Shown here piece after piece: positions 42,695-51,972 of a stretch of 64,000 nucleotides of DNA (within the stretch, counting starts at the first letter, position 1; each line of letters starts with the position of its first letter). Under the pieces are notes generated by a model. It saw nothing but the letters and a program-made list of their open reading frames with translations, was not told the origin of the DNA and made no database searches. A program made the position numbers and the translations under genes. Source of the stretch: Ostreiculturibacter nitratireducens (GTDB taxonomy: Bacteria; Pseudomonadota; Alphaproteobacteria; Rhodobacterales; Rhodobacteraceae); contig NZ_JAVQHL010000002.1 of assembly GCF_032670585.1 (NCBI RefSeq), positions 124,001 through 188,000 of the forward strand, in the 5' to 3' direction.

Positions 42695-45271
42695 GTGACA
42701 GCCGGTAGCGGACATCCGACCCGGAGAGCTTTCATCGCACGGCTTATGGCGACCGCCGCCTGGCCCATTGCAGCGAGCGGAGCCTTCCCGGAACGTGCAT
42801 TTGCGGCCCCCATATGCGAGGGGGCGTCCGCGCCGAGCCTCACCCTTACGGTTGGACGTTCCGGCGACAGATGTCTCCAACTGCTTCTGGAAGAGCATTT
42901 CCTGGACATTCCAGCCCCTGTCGAAGTGCCGAAGGATGCCGCGCTCGATTGGTCACCCAATCCCGACGACCGTTTCGGCGGCAAGGGCCGCTTCGGCGGT
43001 GTTGCCGGCAACTTCTCCGGCCGGAACAACACGACGACGCCGCAGCTTTTCTTCCCGTGGCCGATGCTGACAGGCCAGGTTCCCCATGTCGTTGACCCAA
43101 GGGAGGCCAGCTGGACGGGGGCCTTGCCGGCGGACATCCCGGATACCTGGGAGGTCCTCGTCGACGGCTCGGCGGTCGCGGTGGAAGCCGTATTCCGCAA
43201 GACCGTACCCATCCGAACGGCGCGCACCGAGCCCGAGAACCTCGTCCACGACAGCAGGCACCTTCTGTCCCTCATTCTGGCCAGGCCGGTTCCGCCGGGT
43301 GCCCGGATAGAGATCCGCGCGCCCGGCCTGGAGGTTCCGGTCGCGACGGAGTCGCGCCCGCTTCCGTCCGAAGCGGTGCACGTCTGCCATGCCGGCTATT
43401 CGCTCCTTGGGCCGAAAAAGGCCTATGTGGGTCTCTGGCTTGGCGTGGACCGGAATGGAAATCACGGAAGCACCGATCGCTTCCTGTCGGACAACACCAC
43501 CTGGCGTCTCGTGGACGATGATACCGGCGAGACGGTCATGCTGGGTCTGCTTCGCCTCTCGAAGCCCGTGGACGAACCGCACCTCGAAGACCTCAATTTC
43601 AACGGCTGCGATATCTACGAGGCGGATTTCTCCCTTCTCGATCATGCCGGCACCTTCCGGGTCGTGGTCGACGGCTTCGGCAGCTCGGTGCCATTTCAGG
43701 TCGACGAGAATCCCTATGCCGAAGTGTTCCGGCTCGCCGCCCGCTGGTATTTCCATCAGCGGTCCGGCTGCGCGATCGACGCGGAGCATGGCGAAGGCAG
43801 GGTGCGTCCGCGCAATGGTCACCCCGAGGACGGGCTGGCGATCTGGCAGACCGGCGTCCAGCTGGGGCGCACTTCCGAAGGCTTCATGTGGGAGCCCTAC
43901 TCGCCCGTCTATCTCGCGCGGCAGCCCAGGGACGCGGCCAGCCCCGACGCCTGGGGCGGATGGCATGACGCCGGCGACTGGGACCGCCGCGTTCAGCACA
44001 TGGACGCCGTCTACCAGATGGCGACCATGGTGGAGATGTTCGATTCCGCCCGGAACCTCCACATGAACATCCCCGAAAGCGGGAAGACCTTCGCCGATCC
44101 CGCCGTGCAGGCACGCAAGAACGCGGACGACCTTGGCGATGGCGAGACCGTTCTTCCGGACCTGATCCACGAGGCGCTCTGGGGGGTTTCCCTGTGGCGG
44201 CGGACGCAGATGCCGGATGGCGGGATCATCGGCGGGGTCGAATACTCCCTCGACGGGATCGCCGGTTCCGTGTCCTGGAACCCGCTGCAGCGCACCTATG
44301 CCTACGCCCCGGAGGAATGGGCGGCCTACAGGTTCGTGGAAGGCGCCGCGAAGCTTGGGCACGTCATCGCGACGGTCTGCGGTGACGAAGTGCTTGGCGC
44401 GGCATTGCTCGCCGAGGCGGAGGAAGCCTGGACCTGGGCCGAAGCCCAATACGCCTCAGGCAGCGCCAACGATAGCGAGACATCCGCGAAAAACGTGGGC
44501 CGCTCCCGCCTTCGTGCCGCTGCCGCACTCTATCGCGCGACCGGAAACCCCGATGCGCGGCAGGCATTCGACATGCATAACCCGTTCCTGCCCAGGTCCC
44601 CGGAGGGCAATTTCGACACCGGTCCGGGCCACTACTCCTACGCCTGCTACGACTACGTACTCGCCCGCAAGGAAGGTCGCTCCGTCGACGACGAGATCGC
44701 GGACAAGATTGCCGGCTGGGTTGCGGGCAAGCTGTCCTGGGAACAGCGGATCGGCCAGGACTACGGCCTGCACAACACGAGCAAGTATGGATGGGGGGCG
44801 GGCTGGTTCCGGTTCGGTCCCGGTTCGAACTGGCGCGCGGGGGAAGTGGGGCTCGACTATCTCGCGACCGGCGGAAACGCGGCGCGGATCAGGGACATCG
44901 TCATCGAGGGCATGTGGTTCGGACTAGGCTGCAATCCTTCCAACACGTCCTTCGTGCAGGGGCTCGGCAAGCGCGACTTCGGAGACCCGCTGGTCGTGGA
45001 CCTCGAAGGCTTCTGCATGGTGCCCGGGCAGGTCTCTCTCGGGGTCGCCGCCGGCGAGATGCGCGACTTCGAGAAACAGAAACTCGCGCGCGCGATCCAT
45101 CCCGCCAGCCAGGACCAGTGGCCGCGCTACGCCCAGATCTTCGAAAGCAGCAGCGCCGTCCTCTGCGCGGAGTTCGACATGAGGGGCAACGTCCTGGAAT
45201 GGCTGTTCGCCTGTGGCTTCGCCTGCGAAGTCATCGAGAAGGCCAAGGCTCACAAGACCGGGGTCAATTGA
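42695..45271 (+). CDS. Tat-exported glycoside hydrolase family 9 enzyme (cellulase-like)
   Basis: An 858-residue enzyme with a Tat-type leader PTRRAFIARLMATAAW (residues about 7-22) and cleavage near residue 37. Residues about 225-345 form the CelD_N immunoglobulin-like domain (EAVHVCHAGYS...VVVDGFGSSVPF), followed by the GH9 catalytic domain. WGGWHDAGDWDRR holds the catalytic Asp pair (Asp425, Asp428); GLGCNPSNTSFVQGLG matches the GH9 substrate-cleft loop. The usual TNE box for the catalytic acid is not obvious near the C-terminus. GTG at 42695 has GGAG six bases upstream. It probably trims or releases the exopolysaccharide and suggests beta-1,4 links in it. Confidence 0.9.
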   Translation: MTAGSGHPTRRAFIARLMATAAWPIAASGAFPERAFAAPICEGASAPSLTLTVGRSGDRCLQLLLEEHFLDIPAPVEVPKDAALDWSPNPDDRFGGKGRFGGVAGNFSGRNNTTTPQLFFPWPMLTGQVPHVVDPREASWTGALPADIPDTWEVLVDGSAVAVEAVFRKTVPIRTARTEPENLVHDSRHLLSLILARPVPPGARIEIRAPGLEVPVATESRPLPSEAVHVCHAGYSLLGPKKAYVGLWLGVDRNGNHGSTDRFLSDNTTWRLVDDDTGETVMLGLLRLSKPVDEPHLEDLNFNGCDIYEADFSLLDHAGTFRVVVDGFGSSVPFQVDENPYAEVFRLAARWYFHQRSGCAIDAEHGEGRVRPRNGHPEDGLAIWQTGVQLGRTSEGFMWEPYSPVYLARQPRDAASPDAWGGWHDAGDWDRRVQHMDAVYQMATMVEMFDSARNLHMNIPESGKTFADPAVQARKNADDLGDGETVLPDLIHEALWGVSLWRRTQMPDGGIIGGVEYSLDGIAGSVSWNPLQRTYAYAPEEWAAYRFVEGAAKLGHVIATVCGDEVLGAALLAEAEEAWTWAEAQYASGSANDSETSAKNVGRSRLRAAAALYRATGNPDARQAFDMHNPFLPRSPEGNFDTGPGHYSYACYDYVLARKEGRSVDDEIADKIAGWVAGKLSWEQRIGQDYGLHNTSKYGWGAGWFRFGPGSNWRAGEVGLDYLATGGNAARIRDIVIEGMWFGLGCNPSNTSFVQGLGKRDFGDPLVVDLEGFCMVPGQVSLGVAAGEMRDFEKQKLARAIHPASQDQWPRYAQIFESSSAVLCAEFDMRGNVLEWLFACGFACEVIEKAKAHKTGVN

Positions 45272-46541
45272 GCCCGGCCGAATGTCCCCTGGGCTGTTCC
45301 AGCTTGACGATGAGCGTGTCGCCGGGTTGAAGCTCGCTGTCGAGGTCAAGCTCCACCCGGGAGTCCTCGCCCTTGCTGCGACGCAAGGCCAGCACCGACA
45401 CGTGCAGATCGGACGCCATGCCAAGCTCGCCCAGACCGCCTGCGGTTCCCGAGAGGTTCTGCGCGTATAGGTCCATCTGGAGCCGGGTATCGAGGACTTC
45501 GCTATAGGTTGTCTCGCGGTCGGTGAGAAGCGCGGCAAGGCGGTCCTCCTCGTATTCGTTCAGCTCGCGCTGCAGTCGCGTGACATCAAGCTCCGCGTCG
45601 GCCAGCAGTTGCTCGATCTCCAGGAGTCGCGTCCCGGAAAGCACCGTGGTGCGGCGGATGTCGGCAAGGCGCGTGGCCGGCGCAAGACCCTTTTCAAGAA
45701 GGTCACGCGTCCGCTCTTCCTCCTCCTCGTCCGAGGCAAGGAGTTCCAGCTGCTTTTCACGCTGCTGCTGAAGAATCGCAAGCCGAGCCTGGGCTTTCTC
45801 CAGCCCCTCCGCCAGGAAGGCCCGGTCCCCTTCTTCGTTCTGCCGCTTCACTTCCATGATGCGGGTCTGTTCGCGAATGAGGTCGCCCAGGACGTCGGCG
45901 GAAATCGCGACCTGTTCCTGCGAGGGCGGCGGTGCTTCTGGATTGTCGTCAAGCTCCGCGCCAATGCGCCAGAGGCGGACGAGCGATACCGCATGATCCA
46001 GGGCCACGCGCGCATATTCGTTCTGCCAGCGGACGATCTGCACCGGGTCCGTCATCTGGACGTCCGACAGAAGGCTGCTGCGGGCACCGCCGGCAAGCGC
46101 CATAGCCCGGCGCGCCGTCAGGCCCGGCCGGAAAACGACCTCGCCCGGATCGGCGACATCGCCCGAGACGACGACGGGCCGGTATTCGAGAATTTCGAGA
46201 AAGACGTCGTCGTCGGTAAGCTGGATCAGGCCCAGTTCGCCGTCCTGGTTGTATCTCTTGATGATCCGGCCGCGCGCCATTTCGCGCACGTCCTGGAGGA
46301 CCTCGTCGAGCGTCCGGTCCGCGGCATGCACGCGGCCAAGCCAGACGAGGTCGAGCGTGCCGTCGAGGCCCACCACCGTTTCCACGTCGGAAGCCGCCAG
46401 TCCCATGATCGAGAGCTTGATCTCGTCTCCGGGGCCGATCAGGAACTCGGCCGCCGCTTCGCGGATCGTTCCCACCGTGGATACGGCCGCCACGACCAGA
46501 CCCGCCACCAGTGCCCGGAACCTGGCCCGGAGCGGGTTCAT
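45264..46541 (-). CDS. Polysaccharide export protein with SLBB domain (ExoF-like)
   Basis: A 425-residue periplasmic protein with a signal peptide, the polysaccharide-export domain (FLIGPGDEIKLSIMGL), an SLBB-type region (YRPVVVSGDVADPGEVVFRPG), and a long coiled coil at about residues 220-345 rich in Glu, Gln and Leu. There is no lipobox. The architecture matches ExoF of succinoglycan systems, which links the inner-membrane co-polymerase to the outer membrane. ATG at 46541 is preferred for its signal peptide; ATGs at 46583 and 46595 are possible. Its 3' end overlaps the convergent GH9 gene by 8 bp. Confidence 0.85.
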   Translation of the reverse strand: MNPLRARFRALVAGLVVAAVSTVGTIREAAAEFLIGPGDEIKLSIMGLAASDVETVVGLDGTLDLVWLGRVHAADRTLDEVLQDVREMARGRIIKRYNQDGELGLIQLTDDDVFLEILEYRPVVVSGDVADPGEVVFRPGLTARRAMALAGGARSSLLSDVQMTDPVQIVRWQNEYARVALDHAVSLVRLWRIGAELDDNPEAPPPSQEQVAISADVLGDLIREQTRIMEVKRQNEEGDRAFLAEGLEKAQARLAILQQQREKQLELLASDEEEEERTRDLLEKGLAPATRLADIRRTTVLSGTRLLEIEQLLADAELDVTRLQRELNEYEEDRLAALLTDRETTYSEVLDTRLQMDLYAQNLSGTAGGLGELGMASDLHVSVLALRRSKGEDSRVELDLDSELQPGDTLIVKLEQPRGHSAGLN

Positions 46542-46641
46542 TCCGTTTGTACTCACTCTCTCTGGATCACCGGAGAATACCATTTCAACATCCAATCAAC
46601 TTGCAGGGCCGATGCCCGAAGGGTGTCTCTATATCCTTGCC

Positions 46642-47499
46642 TCACTGACTTTTCCAGCCATCCGAGGCAACGTGGGCTACATTGTCAAGCACATCCCGCA
46701 TCTGCCGGAGGCCACGCAGGGCAAGCCAGGCGAATATCACGGCACCGTGAATGACGAAGGCGCGGTCCGCCTCCGACGGCAGCAATACCAACCACAGTGA
46801 CGCGAAAACCAGCAGCCGCACGATCCGCGCCGGAAAGGTCTGGGATTCCTTCCGGGTGTAGCGATAGACGATGTAGGGCAGCCAGCGGCGCATGATCTGC
46901 GCGAAGACCAGCGCCGCGCCGGCGGGCGACAGCGGAAAGATCAGGGCCGGGCCGGCGTATTTGGCGATCTGCAGCGGCAGGTAGACGAAGACCCGCGTCA
47001 TCTTGTCGATGTGGTTGTAGAGACGGAACACCAGGCGCATCGCCACGAGCAGCGCGACCCAGATCGCCAGAAGCCCGGCGAAGACGCCGGCGCCACCCGA
47101 CCCGCCGCCGAAGACCTGAAGGTGCGATATGCCGCTGAGCCAGGCGAAAGCCACGCCGGCCGCGCCAAGCGCGATCGCCCAGGCCCAGGCGATCGAAGCC
47201 GAATACCCGTTCTCGAAATCCTTGAACCCGACCGGGACATTTGCGTCCACCTCGAACTTCGACGCCACCAGGTCATTCTCGTAGTAGCCAATCTCGTAGA
47301 CCGACCAGAACGAGAAATGCAGGAACAGGATCGACAGCGCGACCTCCAGGGGCGCAGCGGTGAACGGCACGAATGCCAGGAGCTCTATCGGAAAGTCGTC
47401 ACCGAGATTGTCCTGAAAGAACGGGAACCCCGTACGGGGATCACGTTTGCCGCGCGACGCATACTCGAGGGGGAGGTTACGAAACGAAAACCGGCTCAT
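46642..47499 (-). CDS. Multi-helix membrane protein with YEIGYYEND motif, unknown function
   Basis: A 285-residue protein with seven or so helices. The motif SVYEIGYYENDLVASKFEVD lies near residue 70, after the first helix; acidic YEIGY-x-x-ND stretches resemble the Asp-rich first motif of UbiA-type prenyltransferases but lack the full NDxxDxxxD. It is followed by KDFENGYSAS and ends soluble. It is co-directional with the ExoF-like gene and 100 bp upstream of it, at the right edge of the exopolysaccharide cluster. Function unknown; a lipid-carrier role is only a guess. Confidence 0.65.
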   Translation of the reverse strand: MSRFSFRNLPLEYASRGKRDPRTGFPFFQDNLGDDFPIELLAFVPFTAAPLEVALSILFLHFSFWSVYEIGYYENDLVASKFEVDANVPVGFKDFENGYSASIAWAWAIALGAAGVAFAWLSGISHLQVFGGGSGGAGVFAGLLAIWVALLVAMRLVFRLYNHIDKMTRVFVYLPLQIAKYAGPALIFPLSPAGAALVFAQIMRRWLPYIVYRYTRKESQTFPARIVRLLVFASLWLVLLPSEADRAFVIHGAVIFAWLALRGLRQMRDVLDNVAHVASDGWKSQ

Positions 47500-47639
47500 G
47501 ATCACCCAAACACAATCTGGCGCGCGGCCCCAAGTCGCGGGCGCGAACCTTCTCACAACCTGCTCAGTATGACCCCAAGTAGGCTGAGCGGCAAACCCTT
47601 ATCCCCCCGATTCCGGCCATGCTTCCCGGGATTCGGCGC

Positions 47640-48056
47640 TCAGCTTGGCGCCGCGGCCGCGAGCGCCGTGTCCATGAGGGCCTTGATCTCGTCACGGCCG
47701 GTTCCTGCGACGATGCGGCCGAGTTCCTCGTCGCCCTTCAGGACGACGAGCGTGGAACGGCGCGGGATGTTCATCTCCGCAGTGATGATGTCGTCCTTCC
47801 AGGTATCCCAATCCACCACGATGAACGTGATCAGACGCTCGTAGTCCGGGTTTTCCGCCTTCAGTGCGTCCATCACCCGTTCCTGCGCCTTGCAGGTCGA
47901 GCACCAGGTCGCCTTGAAATCGAGGAAGACCGTCTCGCCCGCCGCCAGCCGCTCTTCCAGCAGTCCCGGTTCGTAGGCGATGGGTTCGGCCCTCGCGGCA
48001 AGCGGCGCGGCGAGCGTGACGGCTGCGGTGAGAGCGAGAAAATCACGGCGGTTCAT
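47640..48056 (-). CDS. Thioredoxin-fold protein with Tat leader
   Basis: A 138-residue periplasmic thioredoxin-like protein. NRRDFLAL (residues 2-9) is a Tat-type leader with cleavage near ARAEP, residue 23. The redox motif is WCSTC (Cys52, Cys55), like the C-terminal domain of DsbD, and the cis-Pro lies in IPRRSTLVV. It lies 16 bp after the CcdA-like gene and probably receives electrons from it to reduce periplasmic disulfides, for instance in cytochrome c maturation. A Tat route for a thioredoxin is unusual. Confidence 0.87.
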   Translation of the reverse strand: MNRRDFLALTAAVTLAAPLAARAEPIAYEPGLLEERLAAGETVFLDFKATWCSTCKAQERVMDALKAENPDYERLITFIVVDWDTWKDDIITAEMNIPRRSTLVVLKGDEELGRIVAGTGRDEIKALMDTALAAAAPS

Positions 48057-48072
48057 GTCTGTCTCCGGATGG

Positions 48073-48786
48073 TCAGATGGATACGGAAAAGTTCTGAAGC
48101 CAGATCGGCAGATGTTCGATCGCCCAGGCTTCGATCACGTGGTTGAGGCCGGTCAGGATCATCACAGCCACCCCGACGAAGGCCAGGCCCAGGATCGGGC
48201 GGGCCTTTTGCGCGATGGCCGTCATCAGCGCTCGCCGCTTCTGGAGAAGGCCGCGAGCGCCGTAGGCCACGGCAACAATGACCGTCGAAACGCCCAGCGC
48301 GAAGGCCAACATGATCGCGCCGGCCTCGACAAGGCTCCCGCCCTGCGCCGCAAGACCGATCGCGCCGCCGAGCGTGGGGCCGATGCATGGGCTCCACACA
48401 CCGCCCAGAAGCGCGCCTCCCAGGAACTGGCCGGGAAGTCCCGTCATGTCCAGCCGCCCCGCTCCGGCATCCGCACGCATCGCGAAGCCTTCGGCGGCGA
48501 GCGCGAAGCGTGCGCCGAAACGCGGAACGAGGAGCACAAGGCCGAAGCCCAGCATCATCACGGCCGCCGCCCGGATCACGCCGTCTTCCGACAGGCCGAG
48601 GCTTCGGCCGGCCGAGGCGACCGTCAGCCCGAGGCCGACGAAGGCGAGGCTCATCCCCGCCGCCATCGTTACCGGCCCCCATCGGCCCGCCTGCAACGAC
48701 GCGGCCAGCACGATCGGCAGGACCGGCAGGATGCAGGGGTTGATGAGCGTCAGGATGCCCGCGCCATATCCGAGGATGAATTCCAT
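48073..48786 (-). CDS. CcdA/DsbD-type membrane thiol-electron transporter
   Basis: A 237-residue, six-helix protein. The two half-repeats carry NPCILPVLP (Cys18) and WSPCIGPTLGG (Cys134), the membrane-embedded Cys pair that relays electrons from cytoplasmic thioredoxin. Start ATG at 48786 is chosen; a TTG three codons upstream is possible. Together with the next gene, a Tat-exported thioredoxin, it makes a split DsbD-like system. Confidence 0.9.
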   Translation of the reverse strand: MEFILGYGAGILTLINPCILPVLPIVLAASLQAGRWGPVTMAAGMSLAFVGLGLTVASAGRSLGLSEDGVIRAAAVMMLGFGLVLLVPRFGARFALAAEGFAMRADAGAGRLDMTGLPGQFLGGALLGGVWSPCIGPTLGGAIGLAAQGGSLVEAGAIMLAFALGVSTVIVAVAYGARGLLQKRRALMTAIAQKARPILGLAFVGVAVMILTGLNHVIEAWAIEHLPIWLQNFSVSI

Positions 48787-48844
48787 ACGCGTCAAGCTGC
48801 CGCAGCTTCAGGCTGTTGTCACATGACAAGAGCCTGACGCGGCT

Positions 48845-49720
48845 TCACTTCGCCGCGACGGCTTGTTTCGACAGCTGCACGGCGAGGATGCCCGCCGCGA
48901 TCACCGCAACCCCGATCAGGTCCCACGGCCCGAGCTTTTCGTTCAGCAAGGTCGCAGCGACCGCGACGCCGAAGAAAGGGTTGAGGAAGTGGAAGGTCGC
49001 GGCCTTCACCGCACCGATCCGGTTGACGAGCAGGAACCAGACGACCGTCGCAAGGAGCCCCGGCACCAGCGTGGTATAGGTGAAGGCAAGCGCAAGCCGG
49101 GGCGTGAAGTTGACGGTCCCGGTCTCGAACAAAAGCGCCACGACGGCGAGGACGGCCGCGCCCACGAACATCTGGAGCCCCACGATCATCATGACGTTCC
49201 CGCCGGAAGATGCCCCCCGCACGGTGAGGGTCGCGACCGCCAGCGCCAGCGCCGCGATGAAGCAATAGGCGAGACCCGGAAGGTCAACGCCACCGGAAAG
49301 CCGTGTCCCCATGATCAGGACTACGCCCGCGACCCCGGCGACGAGCCCCGCGAGCCCGAGGGGTCGCACCCTGTCGCCGAAGACCGCCCAGCCGATTCCG
49401 GCGACCATGAGCGGCATGGTCGAGGCGATGATCGCGGCCAGCGAGGCTTCGACCACGCGCATGGCCACGAAGTTGAGACCGAGGTAGAGCGCGTTCTGGC
49501 TGACCCCGAAGATGACCACCGAGCGCCACTGAGCCCGCGTCAGCCGCCAGGTCTGCCCAAGCGCAAGCGCGATCCCGACGCCCAGCGCGCCAGAGATGAC
49601 GAACCTCAGGGCCAGCGCCGACAGCGGGGGCGCATCCGCCACGATCATCCGTGCCGAGGTGAAGGCAGAGGACCACATCAACGCGAAGGCGAGGCCCATC
49701 AAGATCGCACGAATGTCCAT
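48845..49720 (-). CDS. EamA/DMT-family transporter
   Basis: A 291-residue, ten-helix exporter made of two EamA repeats (FALMWSSAFTSARMIV at the N-terminus; GLAGLVAGVAGVVLIMG at the repeat boundary; FLLVNRIGAVKAATFHFLNPFFG in the second repeat). Members export amino acids, metabolites or nucleobases; the substrate is not visible. It is a single gene preceding the CcdA-like gene by 58 bp. Confidence 0.9.
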   Translation of the reverse strand: MDIRAILMGLAFALMWSSAFTSARMIVADAPPLSALALRFVISGALGVGIALALGQTWRLTRAQWRSVVIFGVSQNALYLGLNFVAMRVVEASLAAIIASTMPLMVAGIGWAVFGDRVRPLGLAGLVAGVAGVVLIMGTRLSGGVDLPGLAYCFIAALALAVATLTVRGASSGGNVMMIVGLQMFVGAAVLAVVALLFETGTVNFTPRLALAFTYTTLVPGLLATVVWFLLVNRIGAVKAATFHFLNPFFGVAVAATLLNEKLGPWDLIGVAVIAAGILAVQLSKQAVAAK

Positions 49721-49805
49721 GAGATTTCCCGCCCGACGCCTCTCGCTCCGCTCGTAACAGCCGCCCGCGAACTTGACCAGAGCAGGCGGGCGCGCTCCCG
49801 AAACG

Positions 49806-49833
49806 AAAACGGGCCGCGCGAAGGCGGCCCGTT
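49806..49833 (-). terminator. Rho-independent terminator of the HU gene
   Basis: AACGGGCCGC (49808-49817) pairs with GCGGCCCGTT (49824-49833) around a 6-base loop, and on the minus strand the stem is followed by TTTT. It lies 26 bp after the HU stop codon. Confidence 0.85.
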
Positions 49834-49858
49834 CCAGACTATCCGTCCGATCGTGCGA

Positions 49859-50146
49859 TCAGGCGTTCACGCTGTCCTTCAGCGCCTTCGCGATCGTGAC
49901 CTTGACCACCTTGTCGGCGGGCTTGGTCATGGTTTCGCCGGTGGCCGGGTTGCGGACCTGACGCTCGGGACGCGCGCGGCAGAGGACCTTGCCGATGCCC
50001 GGCAGCGTGACAGCACCGCCGGCCGCCACTTCCTTGGTCACCACCGAAGCAATCGCGTCGAGGGCCGCCGAGGCGGTCTTCTTGTCCGAGCCCATCTCTT
50101 CAGCCAGAGCGGCGACGAGCTGGGTCTTGGTCATCGGTTTCGACAT
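49859..50146 (-). CDS. hup: HU-family DNA-binding protein
   Basis: A 95-residue histone-like protein: N-terminal helical dimerisation part (MTKTQLVAALAEEMGSDKKTA), the turn VTLPGIGKV and the DNA-arm segment RNPATGETM. It compacts and bends DNA as a homodimer. AAGGAG-like AGGAGAAGCGC precedes the ATG. It is a single gene with its own terminator. HU and IHF subunits share this fold; the pattern here is HU-like and the RNPATGE arm is common to both. Confidence 0.9.
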   Translation of the reverse strand: MSKPMTKTQLVAALAEEMGSDKKTASAALDAIASVVTKEVAAGGAVTLPGIGKVLCRARPERQVRNPATGETMTKPADKVVKVTIAKALKDSVNA

Positions 50147-50278
50147 ATTGCGCTTCTCCTCACTGTGTCCCCAATTTTTAGGGGTTATGCTCGAAATTTA
50201 ACGGCATGTGGTGGTCCTACACTACGTTTCGTGGGCTCTGGCAAGCCTTTTCGTCCAAGTCGGCCTTTTTTTCATGGC

Positions 50279-51763
50279 TCAGAGGAACGCCGTTTCCTCG
50301 AAACTCCGGAGCTTCCGGCTGTGGATTCGCTCCAATGGCATTTCCCGCAGGCGCTCCATCGCGCGGATGCCGATCTCCAGGTGACGGCCCACCTGGGTCT
50401 TGTAGAACTCCGTCGCCATGCCCGGGAGCTTCAGTTCGCCATGCAGCGGCTTGTCGGAAACGCAGAGAAGCGTCCCGTAGGGTACGCGGAAACGAAAGCC
50501 GTTCGCCGCGATCGTCGCGCTTTCCATGTCGAGAGCGATGGCCCGCGACTGGCTCAGCCGCTGGACGGGTCCCGACTGGTCGCGCAACTCCCAGTTCCGG
50601 TTGTCGATCGTGGCGACCGTCCCGGTCCGCATGATCCGCTTCAACTCGTAGCCCTGGAGTTTCGTAACTTCCGCGACCGCCTCCTGAAGCGCGATCTGGA
50701 TCTCAGCGAGCGCCGGGATCGGCACCCAGACAGGCAGGTCGTCGTCCAGCACGTGGTCCTCGCGCAGGTAGGCATGCGCCAGGACGAAATCGCCCAGCGA
50801 CTGGCTGTGCCTGAGGCCCGCGCAGTGGCCCACCATCATCCAGGCGTGAGGACGCAGCACGGCGATATGGTCCGTCGCCGTCTTCGCGTTGGACGGGCCG
50901 ACGCCGATATTGACCAGCGTCACGCCCGCGCCCTTGTGGCGCTTCAGGTGGTAGGCCGGCATCTGCGGAAGCTTCGGCAGCACGGGCATCTCGCCACCGG
51001 GGTCCGTGATCTCAACGTTCCCCGGTCCCACGTAGGATTCGTAACCGCTCGACGGGTCCGCAAGCGCGCGGCGCGCGAAGGCGTCGAACTCGTCTACATA
51101 GAACTGGTAGTTCGTGAACAGGACGTAGTTCTGGAAATGCTCGGCCGCCGTCGCCGTGTAGTGCGACAGCCGAGCGAGTGAATAGTCGACCCTCTGAGCG
51201 GTAAAGGGGGCGAGAGGGCCCGACCCGTCGGCGTTGGTGAAACCGAATCCGTTCACGATGTCGTCGTTCGTGGTGGACAGGTCCGGCACGTCGAAGACGT
51301 CGCGGAGCGGAAAGTCCAGAACGCCCTCCTGCGGGACGGTGACGGCCGGATTGGACGCGACCGCGAAGTGAATGGGGATCGGCGTGGACGAAGGCCCGAT
51401 CGTCACCGGCACTCCGTGATTGAGCACCAGGAGACGAATCTGCTGGCGCAGGTAGTTCCGGAACAGGTCCGGCCGCGTCACCGTCGTCGCGTAGGTTCCC
51501 GGGCTCGCGACATGGCCGAAGCTCAGGCGGCTGTCGGCCTTGGCGTGGCTCGTTGTCGTCAGACGGATTTCGGGGTAGTAGGCCCTGACCCTCGCCGGCG
51601 GGCGCCCTTTCGTCAGCGTTTCCACGAACTTCTCGTGCAGGAAGCGCGTCGCCTCCGCGTAAAGCTCCTCCAGCCGCGCGACTGCGGCGTTGAAGTCGTA
51701 GAACTGCTGCGGCTCGGCCGTCGGCGGAGTGAGCAGGGGCAGCGTCTGGTCGGTCGCGTTCAT
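50279..51763 (-). CDS. amn: AMP nucleosidase
   Basis: A 494-residue AMP nucleosidase that splits AMP into adenine and ribose 5-phosphate. The N-terminal regulatory domain (NAAVARLEELYAEATRFLHEKF) precedes a nucleoside-phosphorylase-like catalytic domain with VNIGVGPSNAKTATDH, MMVGHCAGLRHSQ and, near the end, LDMESATIAANGFRFRVPYG. Start ATG at 51763; the upstream 49 codons in frame are Arg-Pro-rich and non-coding. It is single and divergent from the acyl-CoA dehydrogenase operon. Confidence 0.93.
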   Translation of the reverse strand: MNATDQTLPLLTPPTAEPQQFYDFNAAVARLEELYAEATRFLHEKFVETLTKGRPPARVRAYYPEIRLTTTSHAKADSRLSFGHVASPGTYATTVTRPDLFRNYLRQQIRLLVLNHGVPVTIGPSSTPIPIHFAVASNPAVTVPQEGVLDFPLRDVFDVPDLSTTNDDIVNGFGFTNADGSGPLAPFTAQRVDYSLARLSHYTATAAEHFQNYVLFTNYQFYVDEFDAFARRALADPSSGYESYVGPGNVEITDPGGEMPVLPKLPQMPAYHLKRHKGAGVTLVNIGVGPSNAKTATDHIAVLRPHAWMMVGHCAGLRHSQSLGDFVLAHAYLREDHVLDDDLPVWVPIPALAEIQIALQEAVAEVTKLQGYELKRIMRTGTVATIDNRNWELRDQSGPVQRLSQSRAIALDMESATIAANGFRFRVPYGTLLCVSDKPLHGELKLPGMATEFYKTQVGRHLEIGIRAMERLREMPLERIHSRKLRSFEETAFL

Positions 51764-51972
51764 TCGGGTCTTCCGGTCCTTCTCGCGCGCCGGTTCCCGC
51801 GCTGGGCGCGGCCGGTCGGTATCTGACCAGGACGGAAAGGCGCGTTTTCCATGCCGGAGTCTGGCACCGCCCCTTGTGACGCGCAAGGCGCGATACGGCC
51901 GGTGCGGCATGTCGCAAACAGGCTAGGCAGGATCGTTTCAGGCCGCCTAGGCTCGCCTGCGGAGGTGCCCAG

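Noticed and set aside
48863..51181. 772-codon plus-strand open frame across the DMT, HU and AMP nucleosidase genes
   Set aside because: It crosses three well-supported genes on the opposite strand and a terminator; composition is that of an antisense shadow.
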